From positions 3,162,001-3,226,000 of the forward strand of contig NZ_OZ242342.1 of assembly GCF_965208555.1 (NCBI RefSeq): DNA of 64,000 nt. The letters run 5' to 3'. The DNA is from Poriferisodalis sp965208555 (GTDB taxonomy: Bacteria; Actinomycetota; Acidimicrobiia; Acidimicrobiales; Poriferisodalaceae). Shown in pieces: positions 1-9,871 of this stretch (position 1 is its first letter; each line of letters opens with the position of its first letter). Position numbers and translations under genes: made by a program. The notes below the pieces were generated by a model. It saw nothing but the letters and a program-made list of their open reading frames with translations. It was not told where the DNA came from and ran no database searches.

Positions 1-20
1 CCGGCGACGCCGGCGGGGAA

Positions 21-2306
21 CTAGCCGGCGCTCTCGAGCAGGTCCAGCACCTCGGCCGCGGCCTCGGCGATGACCGTGCCGGGCGGGTAGATCGCGGCAG
101 CGCCTGCAGCGCGCAAGGCGTCGAAGTCCTGTGGCGGGATGACGCCGCCGACGACGATCAAGATGTCGGGCCGACCGAGTTCGCCGAGCGCCTCTCGCAG
201 CTCTGGCACCAGGGTCAAGTGACCTGCCGCCAGGGACGAGGCACCGACCACATGGACATCGTTCTCGACAGCTTGGCGCGCTGTTTCGGCAGGTGTGCTG
301 AACAGCGGTCCGATGTCGACGTCGAAGCCCAAGTCCGCGTAGGCAGTGGCCACCACCTTCTGGCCCCGGTCATGGCCGTCTTGGCCCATTTTGGCGATGA
401 GGATGCGCGGTCGGCGCCCGGTGCGGTCGCCGAAGGCGGCGATCCGGGCACGGACAGCATCGACGGCAGCAGCCATCGTGTTCGGGCTGCCGTGGGCGTC
501 GGGGCCGTCTGCGTCATGCGAACTGTCGCCGGCCATCTCGCTCCCGTACACGCCGCTGATCGTGCGGATCTGCGCAGTGTGCCGCCCGAACACGTCTTCC
601 ATGGCGGCACTGATCTCTCCCACGGTGGCATGGCAGCGCGCCGCGTCGACGGATGCGGCCAGCAGGTTCCCCTCGCCTGTGCGCGCCACCTCGCGCAGCG
701 CATCCAGTGAGCGCTGCACCGCATCAGCGTCGCGCCCGGTGCGCAGACGGTCCAGCTTCGCAAGCTGGGCCCCGCGAACCTCGGCATTGTCGACCCGCAA
801 GATGTCGACCTCGTTGGACAGCTCGGACTGGTAGCGGTTGACACCGACCACTGTCCGCTGCCCCGCCTCGATGCGTGCCTGGGTGCGCGCGGCCGCTTCC
901 TCGATGCGCATCTTGGGAATGCCGGCTTCGATGGCACGGGCCATCCCGCCGAGCTCTTCCACCTCGGCGATGTGAGCCGCAGCGCGGCGCGCCAGCTCTG
1001 CAGTGAGCCGCTCCACGTAGTAGCTCCCGCCCCACGGATCGATCACCCGGGTGGCGCCGGCCTCGTGCTGCAAGAACAGCTGCGTGTTGCGGGCGATGCG
1101 GGCGCTGAAGTCGCTCGGCAGCGCCAGCGCCTCGTCGAATGCGTTCGTGTGCAGGCTCTGGGTGTGACCGTCGACGGCGGCCATCGCCTCGATGCAGGTG
1201 CGCACGACGTTGTTGTAGGGGTCCTGGGCCGTGAGCGACCAGCCCGAGGTCTGGCAGTGGGTGCGCAGCGAGGTCGATCGCGGGTTCTGCGGATCGAAGC
1301 CTGAGACCAGCTTGGCCCACAGCAGCCGTGCAGCGCGCAGCTTGGCGACCTCCATGAAGAAGTCCATGCCGATGCCCCAGAAGAAGCTGAGGCGCGGCGC
1401 AAAGTCGTCGATGCCCATGCCGGCGCCGATGCCGCAGCGCAGGTATTCGAGACCGTCGGCCAGCGTGTAGCCGAGTTCGAGGTCGGCAGTCGCCCCGGCT
1501 TCTTGCATGTGGTAGCCGGAGATGGAGATCGAGTTGTAGCGGGGCATCTCGGCTGAGGTGAACTCGAAGATGTCGCTGATGATCCGCATGGAGGGCTGGG
1601 GCGGGTAGATGTAGGTGTTGCGGACCATGAACTCCTTGAGGATGTCGTTCTGGATGGTCCCGGCGAGTTGGGCAGGCTTGACGCCCTGCTCCTCCGCTGC
1701 CACGACGTAGAGCGCTAGCACCGGCAGCACGGCGCCGTTCATGGTCATCGACACGCTCATGCGGTCGAGCGGGATGCCGTCGAACAGCGTGCGCATGTCG
1801 AGGATCGAGTCGATGGCCACGCCCGCCATGCCCACATCTGAAGCGACCCTCGGATGATCGGAGTCGTAGCCGCGGTGGGTCGCGAGGTCAAAGGCCACCG
1901 ACAGGCCGCGCTGGCCGGCCGCCAGGTTGCGCCGGTAGAACGCGTTGGAGTCCTCAGCGGTGGAGAAACCGGCGTACTGCCGGATCGTCCAGGGCTGATT
2001 GGTGTACATCGTCGGGTAGGGGCCCCGCAGGTACGGGGCGAAGCCGGGGTAGCCGTCGAGGTAGGTGCGCCCGTTCGTGGTGCCGTTGCCCGAATAGAGA
2101 TCTGCAGTGTCCGCAGCCGCGTACAGCGGCGCCACCTCGATGCCCTCGGGCGTGGCGCGCTGCTCTGGGGAGCTTCCGGCGATCTCGGCAAAGCGCGCCT
2201 GCCACGACGCCAGCCGCTCCTCGCTCGACGCCGTCTGTGGGGCACCGGGCGCGTCCAGTTCCAGCCCGGCAAATTCCGGTGCTGCAAAATCTGGAACGGT
2301 GCTCAT
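21..2306 (-). CDS. mutB: Methylmalonyl-CoA mutase large subunit
   Basis: Interconverts (R)-methylmalonyl-CoA and succinyl-CoA using adenosylcobalamin, in propionate, odd-chain and branched-chain acyl-CoA metabolism. 761 aa. The N-terminal two thirds is the TIM-barrel mutase domain, with RGPYPTMY, WTIRQYAGFS and AFDLATHRGYDSDHPR. The C-terminal domain binds B12 and keeps the cobalt-ligand motif DGHDRG inside KMGQDGHDRGQKVV. An open frame continues about 180 codons upstream, but that is a shadow of mutA. The ATG at 2306 overlaps the mutA stop (TGATG), which indicates translational coupling in a mutA-mutB operon. The full length and intact motifs indicate a working catalytic subunit. Confidence 0.96.
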   Translation of the reverse strand: MSTVPDFAAPEFAGLELDAPGAPQTASSEERLASWQARFAEIAGSSPEQRATPEGIEVAPLYAAADTADLYSGNGTTNGRTYLDGYPGFAPYLRGPYPTMYTNQPWTIRQYAGFSTAEDSNAFYRRNLAAGQRGLSVAFDLATHRGYDSDHPRVASDVGMAGVAIDSILDMRTLFDGIPLDRMSVSMTMNGAVLPVLALYVVAAEEQGVKPAQLAGTIQNDILKEFMVRNTYIYPPQPSMRIISDIFEFTSAEMPRYNSISISGYHMQEAGATADLELGYTLADGLEYLRCGIGAGMGIDDFAPRLSFFWGIGMDFFMEVAKLRAARLLWAKLVSGFDPQNPRSTSLRTHCQTSGWSLTAQDPYNNVVRTCIEAMAAVDGHTQSLHTNAFDEALALPSDFSARIARNTQLFLQHEAGATRVIDPWGGSYYVERLTAELARRAAAHIAEVEELGGMARAIEAGIPKMRIEEAAARTQARIEAGQRTVVGVNRYQSELSNEVDILRVDNAEVRGAQLAKLDRLRTGRDADAVQRSLDALREVARTGEGNLLAASVDAARCHATVGEISAAMEDVFGRHTAQIRTISGVYGSEMAGDSSHDADGPDAHGSPNTMAAAVDAVRARIAAFGDRTGRRPRILIAKMGQDGHDRGQKVVATAYADLGFDVDIGPLFSTPAETARQAVENDVHVVGASSLAAGHLTLVPELREALGELGRPDILIVVGGVIPPQDFDALRAAGAAAIYPPGTVIAEAAAEVLDLLESAG

Positions 2307-3853
2307 CAGGCTGCTCCTGCCTCGAAGGGCGCAGCCCAGCGGTGCGTGCCCAATCCGCCGTGCGCCTCGCCGGTGCGGGCGGACGCAGCTTCGGGGTCGG
2401 TGCCGCCGCCGGCTGGGGGTGCAGCGCCGCCTGAGGCGTCCAGCGAATCCGCGAACTGCGTCACCCCGACGATCACCCGGTCGCCAGCTGCGATCTGCTC
2501 CTGCCTCTGCGCCCGCTCCTGGGAGATCCGAGCCTCGAGCTCCCCGCTTGCGAGAGCTGAGCAGATGCCCCCGGCAGCTTCGATCCGGCGAAAACGGTCC
2601 CACGCCTCGTGTGCCATTGACCGGGTCAAGTCCTCGAGATACCAGCTTCCGCCGGCGGGATCGATGACGGACCCGATGCGACTCTCGTGGCGGAGAATCA
2701 GCTGGGTGTTGGCGGCGACACGCCATCCGAGCGCACTGGACGCTGGGCCGGAGCTGACCGCGTCGTAGGGGCGGACGGTGATCGCGTCGACTCCGCCGTT
2801 CGCGGCGCCGAAGCACGCCGTGGTGGCTCGCAGCATGTTCACCCACGGGTCCAGACTGCTGGCCATCGCAGTCGAGGTCACCGCGTGCAGGGGCATCGGC
2901 AACCCGTCGGTGTCGCGCAGATCAACGGCACACGCCGCGAGAATGCGCGCCCAGCTCCGTCGCAGTGCCCGGCACTTGGCGGTTACGACGAATGGGTCAG
3001 GTCCGGCAGAGATGGTGAAGCCCAGCAGCCGTGCCGCTGCTGCGGGCTCCAGGCGGGGACCCGCATCGGCGTCGCAGGCGGCGCGGAGCCACGCCGTCCC
3101 GGTCGCCAGCATCGACGCCAACTCGGTGACATCGGTTGCACCGGCGTCGGCGAAGACCGAGCCGTCGGCTTCGAGCGGGATGGCCTGAGGCCGCTGCTGG
3201 CGGAACTCAACAGCGCGTGCGACAGCGTGTGCCATCTGTCCTGCCAGTCGACTGCCATCGCCCATGTCGGCCAGTGAGGTCTGGCTGCCCGCAGCGGCTG
3301 CCGCGATCGGGTCGATGCCCAGCCAGGATCGGGTGTGCTCCGGAACTGCACCGTGGCGGCCGAGGACCCCCAGCAGGGCCTCAGCGTGTTCCGGCGAGGC
3401 TCCGGCCTGCAAGTGGATCGTCACACCGGCTCCGGCGGCATCGCCGACGGCAGCGTCGAGCAGCACTGCGTCGTCGACGGCGCTCCAGCCGTGGGCCACT
3501 GTGACGGCATCCACGCCCGAGGTGGTGTCGACGGCAACGGCGTCGGGCGTGCTGGCCAGGCGAACGTCGTGGATTTGGCGGACTTCCCAGCCTCGCCCCC
3601 CGCTGGCCGCGGTCGCGCCGCGGGTGAACGGTGCATCGCCGGGCAGCCCGGCAGGGTCGGCCTCGGTGCCGTTTCGCTGTGCGGTGTACAGCGGGGCTGT
3701 CTCGATGCCGTCGAGCAGCGTCGTCACCAGTGATGACAGCGGCTGGCCGCGCAGCGCTCCCTCGGCTGCGGTCTCCCAATCGCTCTCGGTGACGTCGGGG
3801 AAACCGGGATCGCTCAGCACGGAGCTGGGCTGCGCTGCGGGACTCTCTGCCAC
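2306..3853 (-). CDS. mutA: Methylmalonyl-CoA mutase small subunit, short form
   Basis: Non-catalytic partner of MutB in the heterodimer. 515 aa, while actinobacterial MutA proteins are usually a little over 600. The mutase-barrel-like domain is present (for example LRHESRIGSVIDPAGGSWY near residue 395). The protein stops soon after a WAAPFE stretch, so the degenerate C-terminal cobalamin-binding-like domain is missing. The start is GTG 3853, chosen because a TACCCT -10 element (3861-3866) lies 7 bases upstream and no Shine-Dalgarno is visible. The stop overlaps the mutB start. It is transcribed divergently from leuS. Confidence 0.9.
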   Translation of the reverse strand: MAESPAAQPSSVLSDPGFPDVTESDWETAAEGALRGQPLSSLVTTLLDGIETAPLYTAQRNGTEADPAGLPGDAPFTRGATAASGGRGWEVRQIHDVRLASTPDAVAVDTTSGVDAVTVAHGWSAVDDAVLLDAAVGDAAGAGVTIHLQAGASPEHAEALLGVLGRHGAVPEHTRSWLGIDPIAAAAAGSQTSLADMGDGSRLAGQMAHAVARAVEFRQQRPQAIPLEADGSVFADAGATDVTELASMLATGTAWLRAACDADAGPRLEPAAAARLLGFTISAGPDPFVVTAKCRALRRSWARILAACAVDLRDTDGLPMPLHAVTSTAMASSLDPWVNMLRATTACFGAANGGVDAITVRPYDAVSSGPASSALGWRVAANTQLILRHESRIGSVIDPAGGSWYLEDLTRSMAHEAWDRFRRIEAAGGICSALASGELEARISQERAQRQEQIAAGDRVIVGVTQFADSLDASGGAAPPAGGGTDPEAASARTGEAHGGLGTHRWAAPFEAGAA

Positions 3854-3936
3854 TTGCCGCAGGGTAGCGGTCGCCTTCCGCGCAGAAATGTGGCTGAGGA
3901 GAGGTGATTCCCAAACGGTCGTGGCATCCTGTCCTC

Positions 3937-6831
3937 ATGTCTGCCCCCGCATCGGCCGAAGGAGCTGTCGCGCAAGCAGACGCGGCGAGCGAGCTGCCGC
4001 CGTATCGCTACAACGCCGAGATGGCGAACGAGATCGAGCTGCGCTGGCAGGAGCGCTGGAGAGCGGACGGGACGTACCGCACACCCAATCCAAACGGTCC
4101 GCCGGCGGACTCGCCTGCGGCCGACAACAAGCTCTTCATCATGGACATGTTCCCGTACCCGTCGGGTTCGGGGCTGCATGTCGGGCACCCGCTGGGCTAC
4201 ATCGGCACCGACGTCTATGCGCGGTTCAAGCGCATGTGCGGCTGGACGGTGCTGCACCCCATGGGCTACGACGCGTTCGGCCTGCCCGCCGAGGAGCATG
4301 CTCGACAGACCGGCGAGCATCCCCGTGTCAACACCGAGCAGAACATCGCCAACATGTCGCGCCAGCTGGCCCGGCTCGGGCTCGGGCATGACGACCAGCG
4401 TTCGCTGGCCACGACCGACGTCGAGTACTACCGCTGGACCCAGTGGATCTTCCTGCAGATCTTCAACTCGTGGTACGACACCGAGGCCGACCGGGCGCGC
4501 CCCATTGCCGAGCTGATCGAGCAGTTCGAGACTGGGCGCACGGCGACCACCACCGGCGCTGCCTGGGCCGACATGAGCGACGTGGAGCGGCGCGTCGAGC
4601 TGGACGAGCACCGCCTGGCCTACCTGGGCGAGGCGCCGGTCAACTGGTGCCCGGCGCTGGGCACCGTGCTGGCCAACGAGGAGGTCACCAACGAGGGCCG
4701 ATCGGACCGCGGCAACCACCCGGTCTTCCGTCGCCCGATGAAACAGTGGATGATGCGCATCACGGCCTACGCCGACCGGCTGCTCGCTGATCTCGATCGG
4801 GTCAACTGGCCCGAGAGCGTCAAGATCATGCAGCACAACTGGATCGGCCGCAGCGAGGGCGCGTTCATCAGCTTCGCGCTCGACGCCGAAGATGCAGGCC
4901 CAGTCGAGGCAGATCCAGTCGGATCACGTCCAGCCATCGAGGTATTCACGACCCGTCCCGACACGATCTACGGCACGACGGCCATGCTGCTGGCCCCCGA
5001 GCATCCCCTCGTCGATGAGCTCGTCGCCGATGAGTGGCCTCCCGGGACCGATCCGCGCTGGACCGGCGGTGCGGCTACGCCTCGCGAGGCTCTCGACGCC
5101 TACCGGGCCCAGGCGGCCGAGATGACCGACTTGCAGCGCCAGACGGAGCGCGACAAGACGGGCGTGTGGCTGGGCGTCAACTGCCAGGTGCCGACCACCG
5201 GCGAACCGGTTCCGGTGTTCGTCGCCGACTACGTGCTGATCGACTACGGCACCGGGGCGGTCATGTCGGTGCCGGGCGAGGACCAGCGCGACTGGGACTT
5301 CTCGGTGAAGTTCGGGCTGCCGATCATGCGCACCGTGCAGCCGCCGCCGAATCCCGACGGCACAGCCTTCGACGGCGAGGCGTACGACGGCGACGGCGTG
5401 GCCATCAACAGCGATTTCCTGAACGGCCTCGAAAAGGCCGATGCCATCGGCGTCATCTGCGACTGGTTGGAGGAGCGGGACTGCGGCCGGCGCACGGTTA
5501 CCTACAAGCTGCGGGACTGGCTGTTCAGCCGGCAGCGCTACTGGGGCGAACCCTTCCCGATCGTGTTCGACGAGACCGGTCTGGCGCTGGCAGTGCCAGA
5601 GAGCGAACTGCCGGTGGAACTGCCCGAGCTCATCGACTGGGCGCCCCGGGCGCTCGACGAGTCGTCAGAGCCGGAGCCTCCGCTCGGTCGGGCCACCGAA
5701 TGGGCCACGGCCACCTACGACTTGGGGGACGGCACGCGCACCTACCGCCGCGAGCTGAGCACGATGCCGCAGTGGGCCGGTTCGTGCTGGTACTACCTGC
5801 GCTACCTCGATCCGACCAACGACGAGGTCTTGGTGGACCCCGACGTGGAGCGGTACTGGATGGCCGATCCCGACGGCGGTGTCGGCGGTGTCGACCTGTA
5901 CGTCGGCGGCGTCGAGCATGCCGTACTGCACCTGCTGTATGCCCGTTTCTGGCACAAGGTCCTCTACGACCTGGGCCATGTGTCGGGTCCCGAGCCGTTC
6001 GGCCGGTTGTACAACCAGGGCTACATCCAGGCGGCCGCCTACCAGGACAGCAGGGGCGTCTATGTCGAGGCGTCCGAGGTCACCGAGCGGGACGGCAGAT
6101 TCCTCTGGGGTGATGTCGAGGTCACCCGGCATTTCGGCAAGATGGGCAAGTCGCTGCGCAACGCGGTGACGCCCGACGACATCTACGTCGCGTACGGCGC
6201 CGACACGCTGCGGACCTACGAGATGTTCATGGGTCCGCTGGATCAAGGCCGCCCCTGGGAGACCCACTCGGTGATCGGTTCGCACCGGCTACTGCAGCGT
6301 GTGTGGCGAAACCTGGTCGACGAGCAGACCGGCGAGCTGACGGTTGCCGATGTCGAGCCTGATGCTGACCTGCAGCGATGGGTGCACCGGACCATCGCGT
6401 CGGTCACCGATGCCATGTCGGACCTGCGCTTCAACTCGGCGATCGCACGCATCACCGAGCTGAACAACGAGCTGACCCGCCGGGGCGAGCCGACGCCCCG
6501 CCCGGTAGCGGACGTGCTCGTTCGCCTCTTGGCGCCGCTGGTGCCGCACCTGGCCGAGGAGCTGTGGTTGAAGCTCGGCAATTCGACCACGGTCGTCTAT
6601 GCGCCGTTCCCGCAGGCCGACCCCGCACTGCTGGCCGCTGAGGTCATCGAGGTGCCGGTGCAGGTGAACGGCAAGGTCCGCAGCCGCATCACCGTGGACG
6701 CTGGCATCTCGCCGGACGACCTCGAGGCCGCTGCGAAGGCCGATGAGCGAATCGCCGAGCTCACTGCCGGAGCCGACATCCGGCGCGTCGTGACCGTACC
6801 GGGCAAGCTGGTGAACATCGTGCTGGCGTGA
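3937..6831 (+). CDS. leuS: Leucyl-tRNA synthetase
   Basis: Class I synthetase that charges tRNA-Leu. 964 aa. The HIGH-type motif is HVGH (about residue 79) and the KMSKS-type motif is KMGKS (about residue 735). The CP1 editing domain is present, with TTRPDTIYG and DYGTGAVMSVPGEDQRDWD. The C-terminal anticodon-binding region and the end PGKLVNIVLA are normal. The open frame begins at GTG 3904. I prefer ATG 3937 because a CATCCT -10-like element (3925-3930) sits 6 bases before it and the first 11 codons look non-coding. The stop codon lies inside the first unit of a 30-bp tandem repeat. Confidence 0.96.
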   Translation: MSAPASAEGAVAQADAASELPPYRYNAEMANEIELRWQERWRADGTYRTPNPNGPPADSPAADNKLFIMDMFPYPSGSGLHVGHPLGYIGTDVYARFKRMCGWTVLHPMGYDAFGLPAEEHARQTGEHPRVNTEQNIANMSRQLARLGLGHDDQRSLATTDVEYYRWTQWIFLQIFNSWYDTEADRARPIAELIEQFETGRTATTTGAAWADMSDVERRVELDEHRLAYLGEAPVNWCPALGTVLANEEVTNEGRSDRGNHPVFRRPMKQWMMRITAYADRLLADLDRVNWPESVKIMQHNWIGRSEGAFISFALDAEDAGPVEADPVGSRPAIEVFTTRPDTIYGTTAMLLAPEHPLVDELVADEWPPGTDPRWTGGAATPREALDAYRAQAAEMTDLQRQTERDKTGVWLGVNCQVPTTGEPVPVFVADYVLIDYGTGAVMSVPGEDQRDWDFSVKFGLPIMRTVQPPPNPDGTAFDGEAYDGDGVAINSDFLNGLEKADAIGVICDWLEERDCGRRTVTYKLRDWLFSRQRYWGEPFPIVFDETGLALAVPESELPVELPELIDWAPRALDESSEPEPPLGRATEWATATYDLGDGTRTYRRELSTMPQWAGSCWYYLRYLDPTNDEVLVDPDVERYWMADPDGGVGGVDLYVGGVEHAVLHLLYARFWHKVLYDLGHVSGPEPFGRLYNQGYIQAAAYQDSRGVYVEASEVTERDGRFLWGDVEVTRHFGKMGKSLRNAVTPDDIYVAYGADTLRTYEMFMGPLDQGRPWETHSVIGSHRLLQRVWRNLVDEQTGELTVADVEPDADLQRWVHRTIASVTDAMSDLRFNSAIARITELNNELTRRGEPTPRPVADVLVRLLAPLVPHLAEELWLKLGNSTTVVYAPFPQADPALLAAEVIEVPVQVNGKVRSRITVDAGISPDDLEAAAKADERIAELTAGADIRRVVTVPGKLVNIVLA

Positions 6832-6880
6832 GCCAGCAGCATTGGACACGTGCTGGCGTGAGCCAGCAGCATTGGACACG
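6821..6880. repeat. Perfect tandem duplication of a 30-bp hairpin unit at the leuS 3' end
   Basis: Two identical 30-base units, 6821-6850 and 6851-6880. Each contains the inverted repeat TGCTGG / CCAGCA around CGTGAG. The first unit includes the last codons and TGA of leuS, so the second unit carries an extra copy of the leuS tail. The hairpins could attenuate or terminate leuS transcription, but no T-run follows, so that is inference. Confidence 0.85.
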
Positions 6881-6904
6881 TATTGGGTTGAGGGGGAGAA
6901 CGGC

Positions 6905-8587
6905 ATGAGCGACAAGGAACGGCGTGCGCTGGGCGTGACACCCACCGAGACCCACGGCGGCAAGCTGGCCGCGAAGGCACTCAAGGCAGCCGGGGTGGAA
7001 TGCGTGTTCACGCTCTCGGGAGGGCACGTCATGGGGATCTATGACGGCTGTCTCGACGAGGGCATCGAGGTCGTCGACGTCCGCCATGAGCAGGCCGCCA
7101 CCCATGCCGCCGATGCGTGGGCCCGCCTGCACCCGGGCAAGGTCGGCGTGGCCATCCTGACGGCAGGACCCGGCGTGACCGACGGCGTCACCGGCGTGGC
7201 CAACGCTTGGCGCGCCAACTCGCCGATCCTGGTCTTCGGCGGCCAGGGGCCGTTCAAGCACGCCGGCCGCGGCTCGCTGCAGGAGATGGACCATGTGTCG
7301 CTCATGCGGCCGGTGACCAAGTGGTCGGGCGCATGCGGCGAGACCCGCCGCATCGCCGAGTACATCGAGCTGGCGGTGCGCACGGCCCTGAGCGGTGTGC
7401 CCGGGCCGTCCTTCCTCGAGATCCCGATGGATGTGCTGCACGGCAAGGTGGACCTCGACGCGGTCGCCATGCCTCAGTTCCGCGACTACCGCGTGGCCTC
7501 GGCAGCCGCGCCCGCTGAACTGGCCCGCGCCGCCGAGATCATCGCGGGTGCCCGCACGCCGGTGATCATGGCGGGCACGTCGCTGAAGTGGAGCGAGGGC
7601 GGCGACGCGCTGGCGGCGTTCTGTGACGCCACCTCCATCCCGTGCTACGTGAACGGCATGGCCCGCGGGGAGATCTCGTGGGACCATCCGTCGTTCCTGT
7701 CATTGACTCGTGCAGAAGCTCTCGCCGCAGCCGATGTGGTGATCCTGGCCGGGACGCCGCTCGATTTCCGGATGAAGTTCGGCCGCGCCATTCCCGCCGA
7801 TGCTCGCATCGTGCAGCTCGATCTGGACGAGACGCTCATCGGGCAGAACCGCGCCGCCGAAGTGGGGCTGGTCGGAAACTTGGGTGCCAACTTCGAGGCA
7901 CTGCTGGAGCTGTTCAAGTCAGTCGGAGTCACGGTCGACGCGTCGGCTCAGCTGGCCGCGCTCGCGGCACGCGAAGCCGAGATGGATGAGGCCCGCAAGG
8001 CTGAGCTGAACAGCGACGAGGTGCCGATCGACCCGTTGCGGCTCTGCCGGGAGATTGCCGACGCCGTCACCGACGACATGATCGTGATCGGCGACGGGGG
8101 CGACATCGTCGCTCAGGCGTCCAAAGTGATCCGAGTGCCGAAGCGAGGCACGTGGATGGATCCCGGACCGCTCGGGACGCTCGGCGTGGGGATGCCGTTC
8201 GCGCTCGCTGCGCAGAAGGCCCATCCGGACAAGCGGGTACTGATCGTCTACGGCGACGGCTCGTTCGGCCTGAACGGCTTCGAGTACGACACGGCGGTGC
8301 GCTTCGGGCTGCCCATCGTGGGCGTCGTCGGCAACGACGCCGCCTGGGGTCAGATGCTGCGCCCCCAAGCCAGCCTGTACGGCCAGGATCGAGTCGTCGC
8401 CACCGAGCTGAACTACACCCGCTACGACAAGGTGGTCGAGGCCATGGGCGGCCACGGCGAGCACGTCACCGAGCCGGACCAGATCGCGCCGGCACTGCGG
8501 CGTGCCTTCGACGCTGGCCTGCCTGCGCTGGTCAATGTGGAGATCCGCCAGGACCGCGGCGCCATGAAGGGCTCCACCTACGTGTAG
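6905..8587 (+). CDS. Thiamine-diphosphate enzyme, acetolactate-synthase-like
   Basis: 560 aa with the three-domain layout of the acetolactate synthase / oxalyl-CoA decarboxylase / 2-hydroxyacyl-CoA lyase superfamily. The conserved activating glutamate is in RHEQAATHAADA (about residue 62). The C-terminal ThDP/Mg motif is GDGSFGLNGFEYDT ending at VGNDAAWGQ (GDG-x(n)-N). Such actinobacterial proteins are often labelled acetolactate synthase, but the substrate cannot be read from the sequence and no regulatory IlvH-type subunit is adjacent. ATG 6905 has a strong Shine-Dalgarno (GAGGGGGAGA), unlike most neighbours. It starts 24 bases after the leuS-tail repeat. Confidence 0.85.
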   Translation: MSDKERRALGVTPTETHGGKLAAKALKAAGVECVFTLSGGHVMGIYDGCLDEGIEVVDVRHEQAATHAADAWARLHPGKVGVAILTAGPGVTDGVTGVANAWRANSPILVFGGQGPFKHAGRGSLQEMDHVSLMRPVTKWSGACGETRRIAEYIELAVRTALSGVPGPSFLEIPMDVLHGKVDLDAVAMPQFRDYRVASAAAPAELARAAEIIAGARTPVIMAGTSLKWSEGGDALAAFCDATSIPCYVNGMARGEISWDHPSFLSLTRAEALAAADVVILAGTPLDFRMKFGRAIPADARIVQLDLDETLIGQNRAAEVGLVGNLGANFEALLELFKSVGVTVDASAQLAALAAREAEMDEARKAELNSDEVPIDPLRLCREIADAVTDDMIVIGDGGDIVAQASKVIRVPKRGTWMDPGPLGTLGVGMPFALAAQKAHPDKRVLIVYGDGSFGLNGFEYDTAVRFGLPIVGVVGNDAAWGQMLRPQASLYGQDRVVATELNYTRYDKVVEAMGGHGEHVTEPDQIAPALRRAFDAGLPALVNVEIRQDRGAMKGSTYV

Positions 8588-8620
8588 CGGGGCGAGGGCA
8601 CGCGGCCGAGGCTGCACGGC

Positions 8621-9370
8621 ATGTGCGGGCGGTTCGTCTCAGCATCAAGCCTCGAGCAGGTGGCGACGTACTTCGACACCCCGCTTCCGGACTTCGAGGC
8701 ACCTCGCAGCTACAACGTCGGTCCGACTGCCGACATCGTGGCCGTGGTCGGCAACGGTGACGAACGCCGGCTCGAGACATTCCGGTGGGGTCTGGTGCCG
8801 CCGTGGGCCGCCGACCCCGCCAAGGGCCCGCCGCTGTTCAACGCCCGCTCCGAGACCGCAGCGGTCAAGAACCTGTTTCGCCGTGCGTTCAAGCAGCAAC
8901 GTTGCATCGTGCCCGCAGACGGCTTCTACGAGTGGCCGAAGGCGCCGACCCGCACGAGCCCCGATGAACGCCCGCTCCCGCACTACATCACCCGCACGGA
9001 TGGCGGCATGCTCGCCATGGCAGGCCTGTGGGAGCGTTGGTGGCCGCCTGAAGACTCTCCCGACGCCGACCGTTCAGCCCCTGAGCGGCATGTGCTGCAC
9101 TCCGCATCTGTGCTGACGACCGCAGCGAACGATTTCATGGTGCCGATTCACGATCGTATGCCGGTGCTGCTGGAGCGGTCGCAGTGGGGTGCGTGGCTGG
9201 ATCCCGCCAATGACGGTGTCGAAGCGCTGGCGGCCATGTGCGCGCCCGCTGCCGAGGGTGTCCTGCGCTCGCATCAGGTCGGTCGCGCGGTGGGCAACGT
9301 CCGCAACAGTGACGCCAGTCTCATCGAGCCTGCAGACCCTCTCGATACCTCGTCTGAACGGCTGTTCTGA
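8621..9370 (+). CDS. SRAP (SOS response-associated peptidase) family protein, YedK/HMCES type
   Basis: 249 aa. These proteins form a covalent DNA-protein crosslink with abasic sites in single-stranded DNA through Cys2. The sequence begins MCGRF, placing the reactive cysteine at position 2 once Met is removed. YNVGPT supplies the conserved Asn, NARSET the conserved Glu and HDRMPVLL the catalytic His. This also fixes the start at ATG 8621. A GAGGCT -10-like element (8608-8613) is 7 bases upstream. The gene is convergent with the HIT gene. Confidence 0.93.
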   Translation: MCGRFVSASSLEQVATYFDTPLPDFEAPRSYNVGPTADIVAVVGNGDERRLETFRWGLVPPWAADPAKGPPLFNARSETAAVKNLFRRAFKQQRCIVPADGFYEWPKAPTRTSPDERPLPHYITRTDGGMLAMAGLWERWWPPEDSPDADRSAPERHVLHSASVLTTAANDFMVPIHDRMPVLLERSQWGAWLDPANDGVEALAAMCAPAAEGVLRSHQVGRAVGNVRNSDASLIEPADPLDTSSERLF

Positions 9371-9411
9371 GCCTTGCGTTCAGCGCGAGCAACGGCGCCT
9401 TGCGCAGCGGG

Positions 9412-9828
9412 CTAGCCCGTCTGCTCAGCCGACACGCCGAGCTCGGCGCGGATGGCTTCGGCGGGCCCGCTCAGCTCCTCGGCCGAGGCCATCGGCAGGG
9501 CCCGGGCGAAGTTCATGTCGGCCATCGAGTTCACCGGGCAGACGTGGATGTGGCAGTGGGGAACTTCGAATCCGGCGACCACCAGTCCGATGCGCTCGGG
9601 CCTCAAGGCTCGCATCTGCGCCTCTCCGATGCGTCTGGACACATCGAACAGATGCGTCTGCAGGTCCGCCGGGACGTCCAGCCAGTGATCGATCTCGGCT
9701 ACCGGCACCACCAGCGTGTGGCCCGGCGACAGCGGGTTGATGGACAGGAACGCAACGCATTGCTCGTCGCGCCAGACGAACGTCCCCGGTAGCTCGCCCT
9801 CGATGATCCTGGTGAACACAGTGCTCAT
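9412..9828 (-). CDS. HIT-family nucleotide-binding protein
   Basis: 138 aa histidine-triad hydrolase or transferase that probably acts on AMP-linked or dinucleoside polyphosphate substrates. The triad motif is HCHIHVCP (about residues 90-97). SPGHTLVVP is the usual upstream conserved loop. ATG 9828 is chosen because TAGGAT (9836-9841, minus strand) lies 7 bases upstream. The alternative ATG at 9837 overlaps that -10 element. It is divergent from the pgsA-like gene. Confidence 0.93.
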   Translation of the reverse strand: MSTVFTRIIEGELPGTFVWRDEQCVAFLSINPLSPGHTLVVPVAEIDHWLDVPADLQTHLFDVSRRIGEAQMRALRPERIGLVVAGFEVPHCHIHVCPVNSMADMNFARALPMASAEELSGPAEAIRAELGVSAEQTG

Positions 9829-9871
9829 TGCGCGCATCCTAAGGCGACGGCATGTCGGTACTGTGAGCCGG

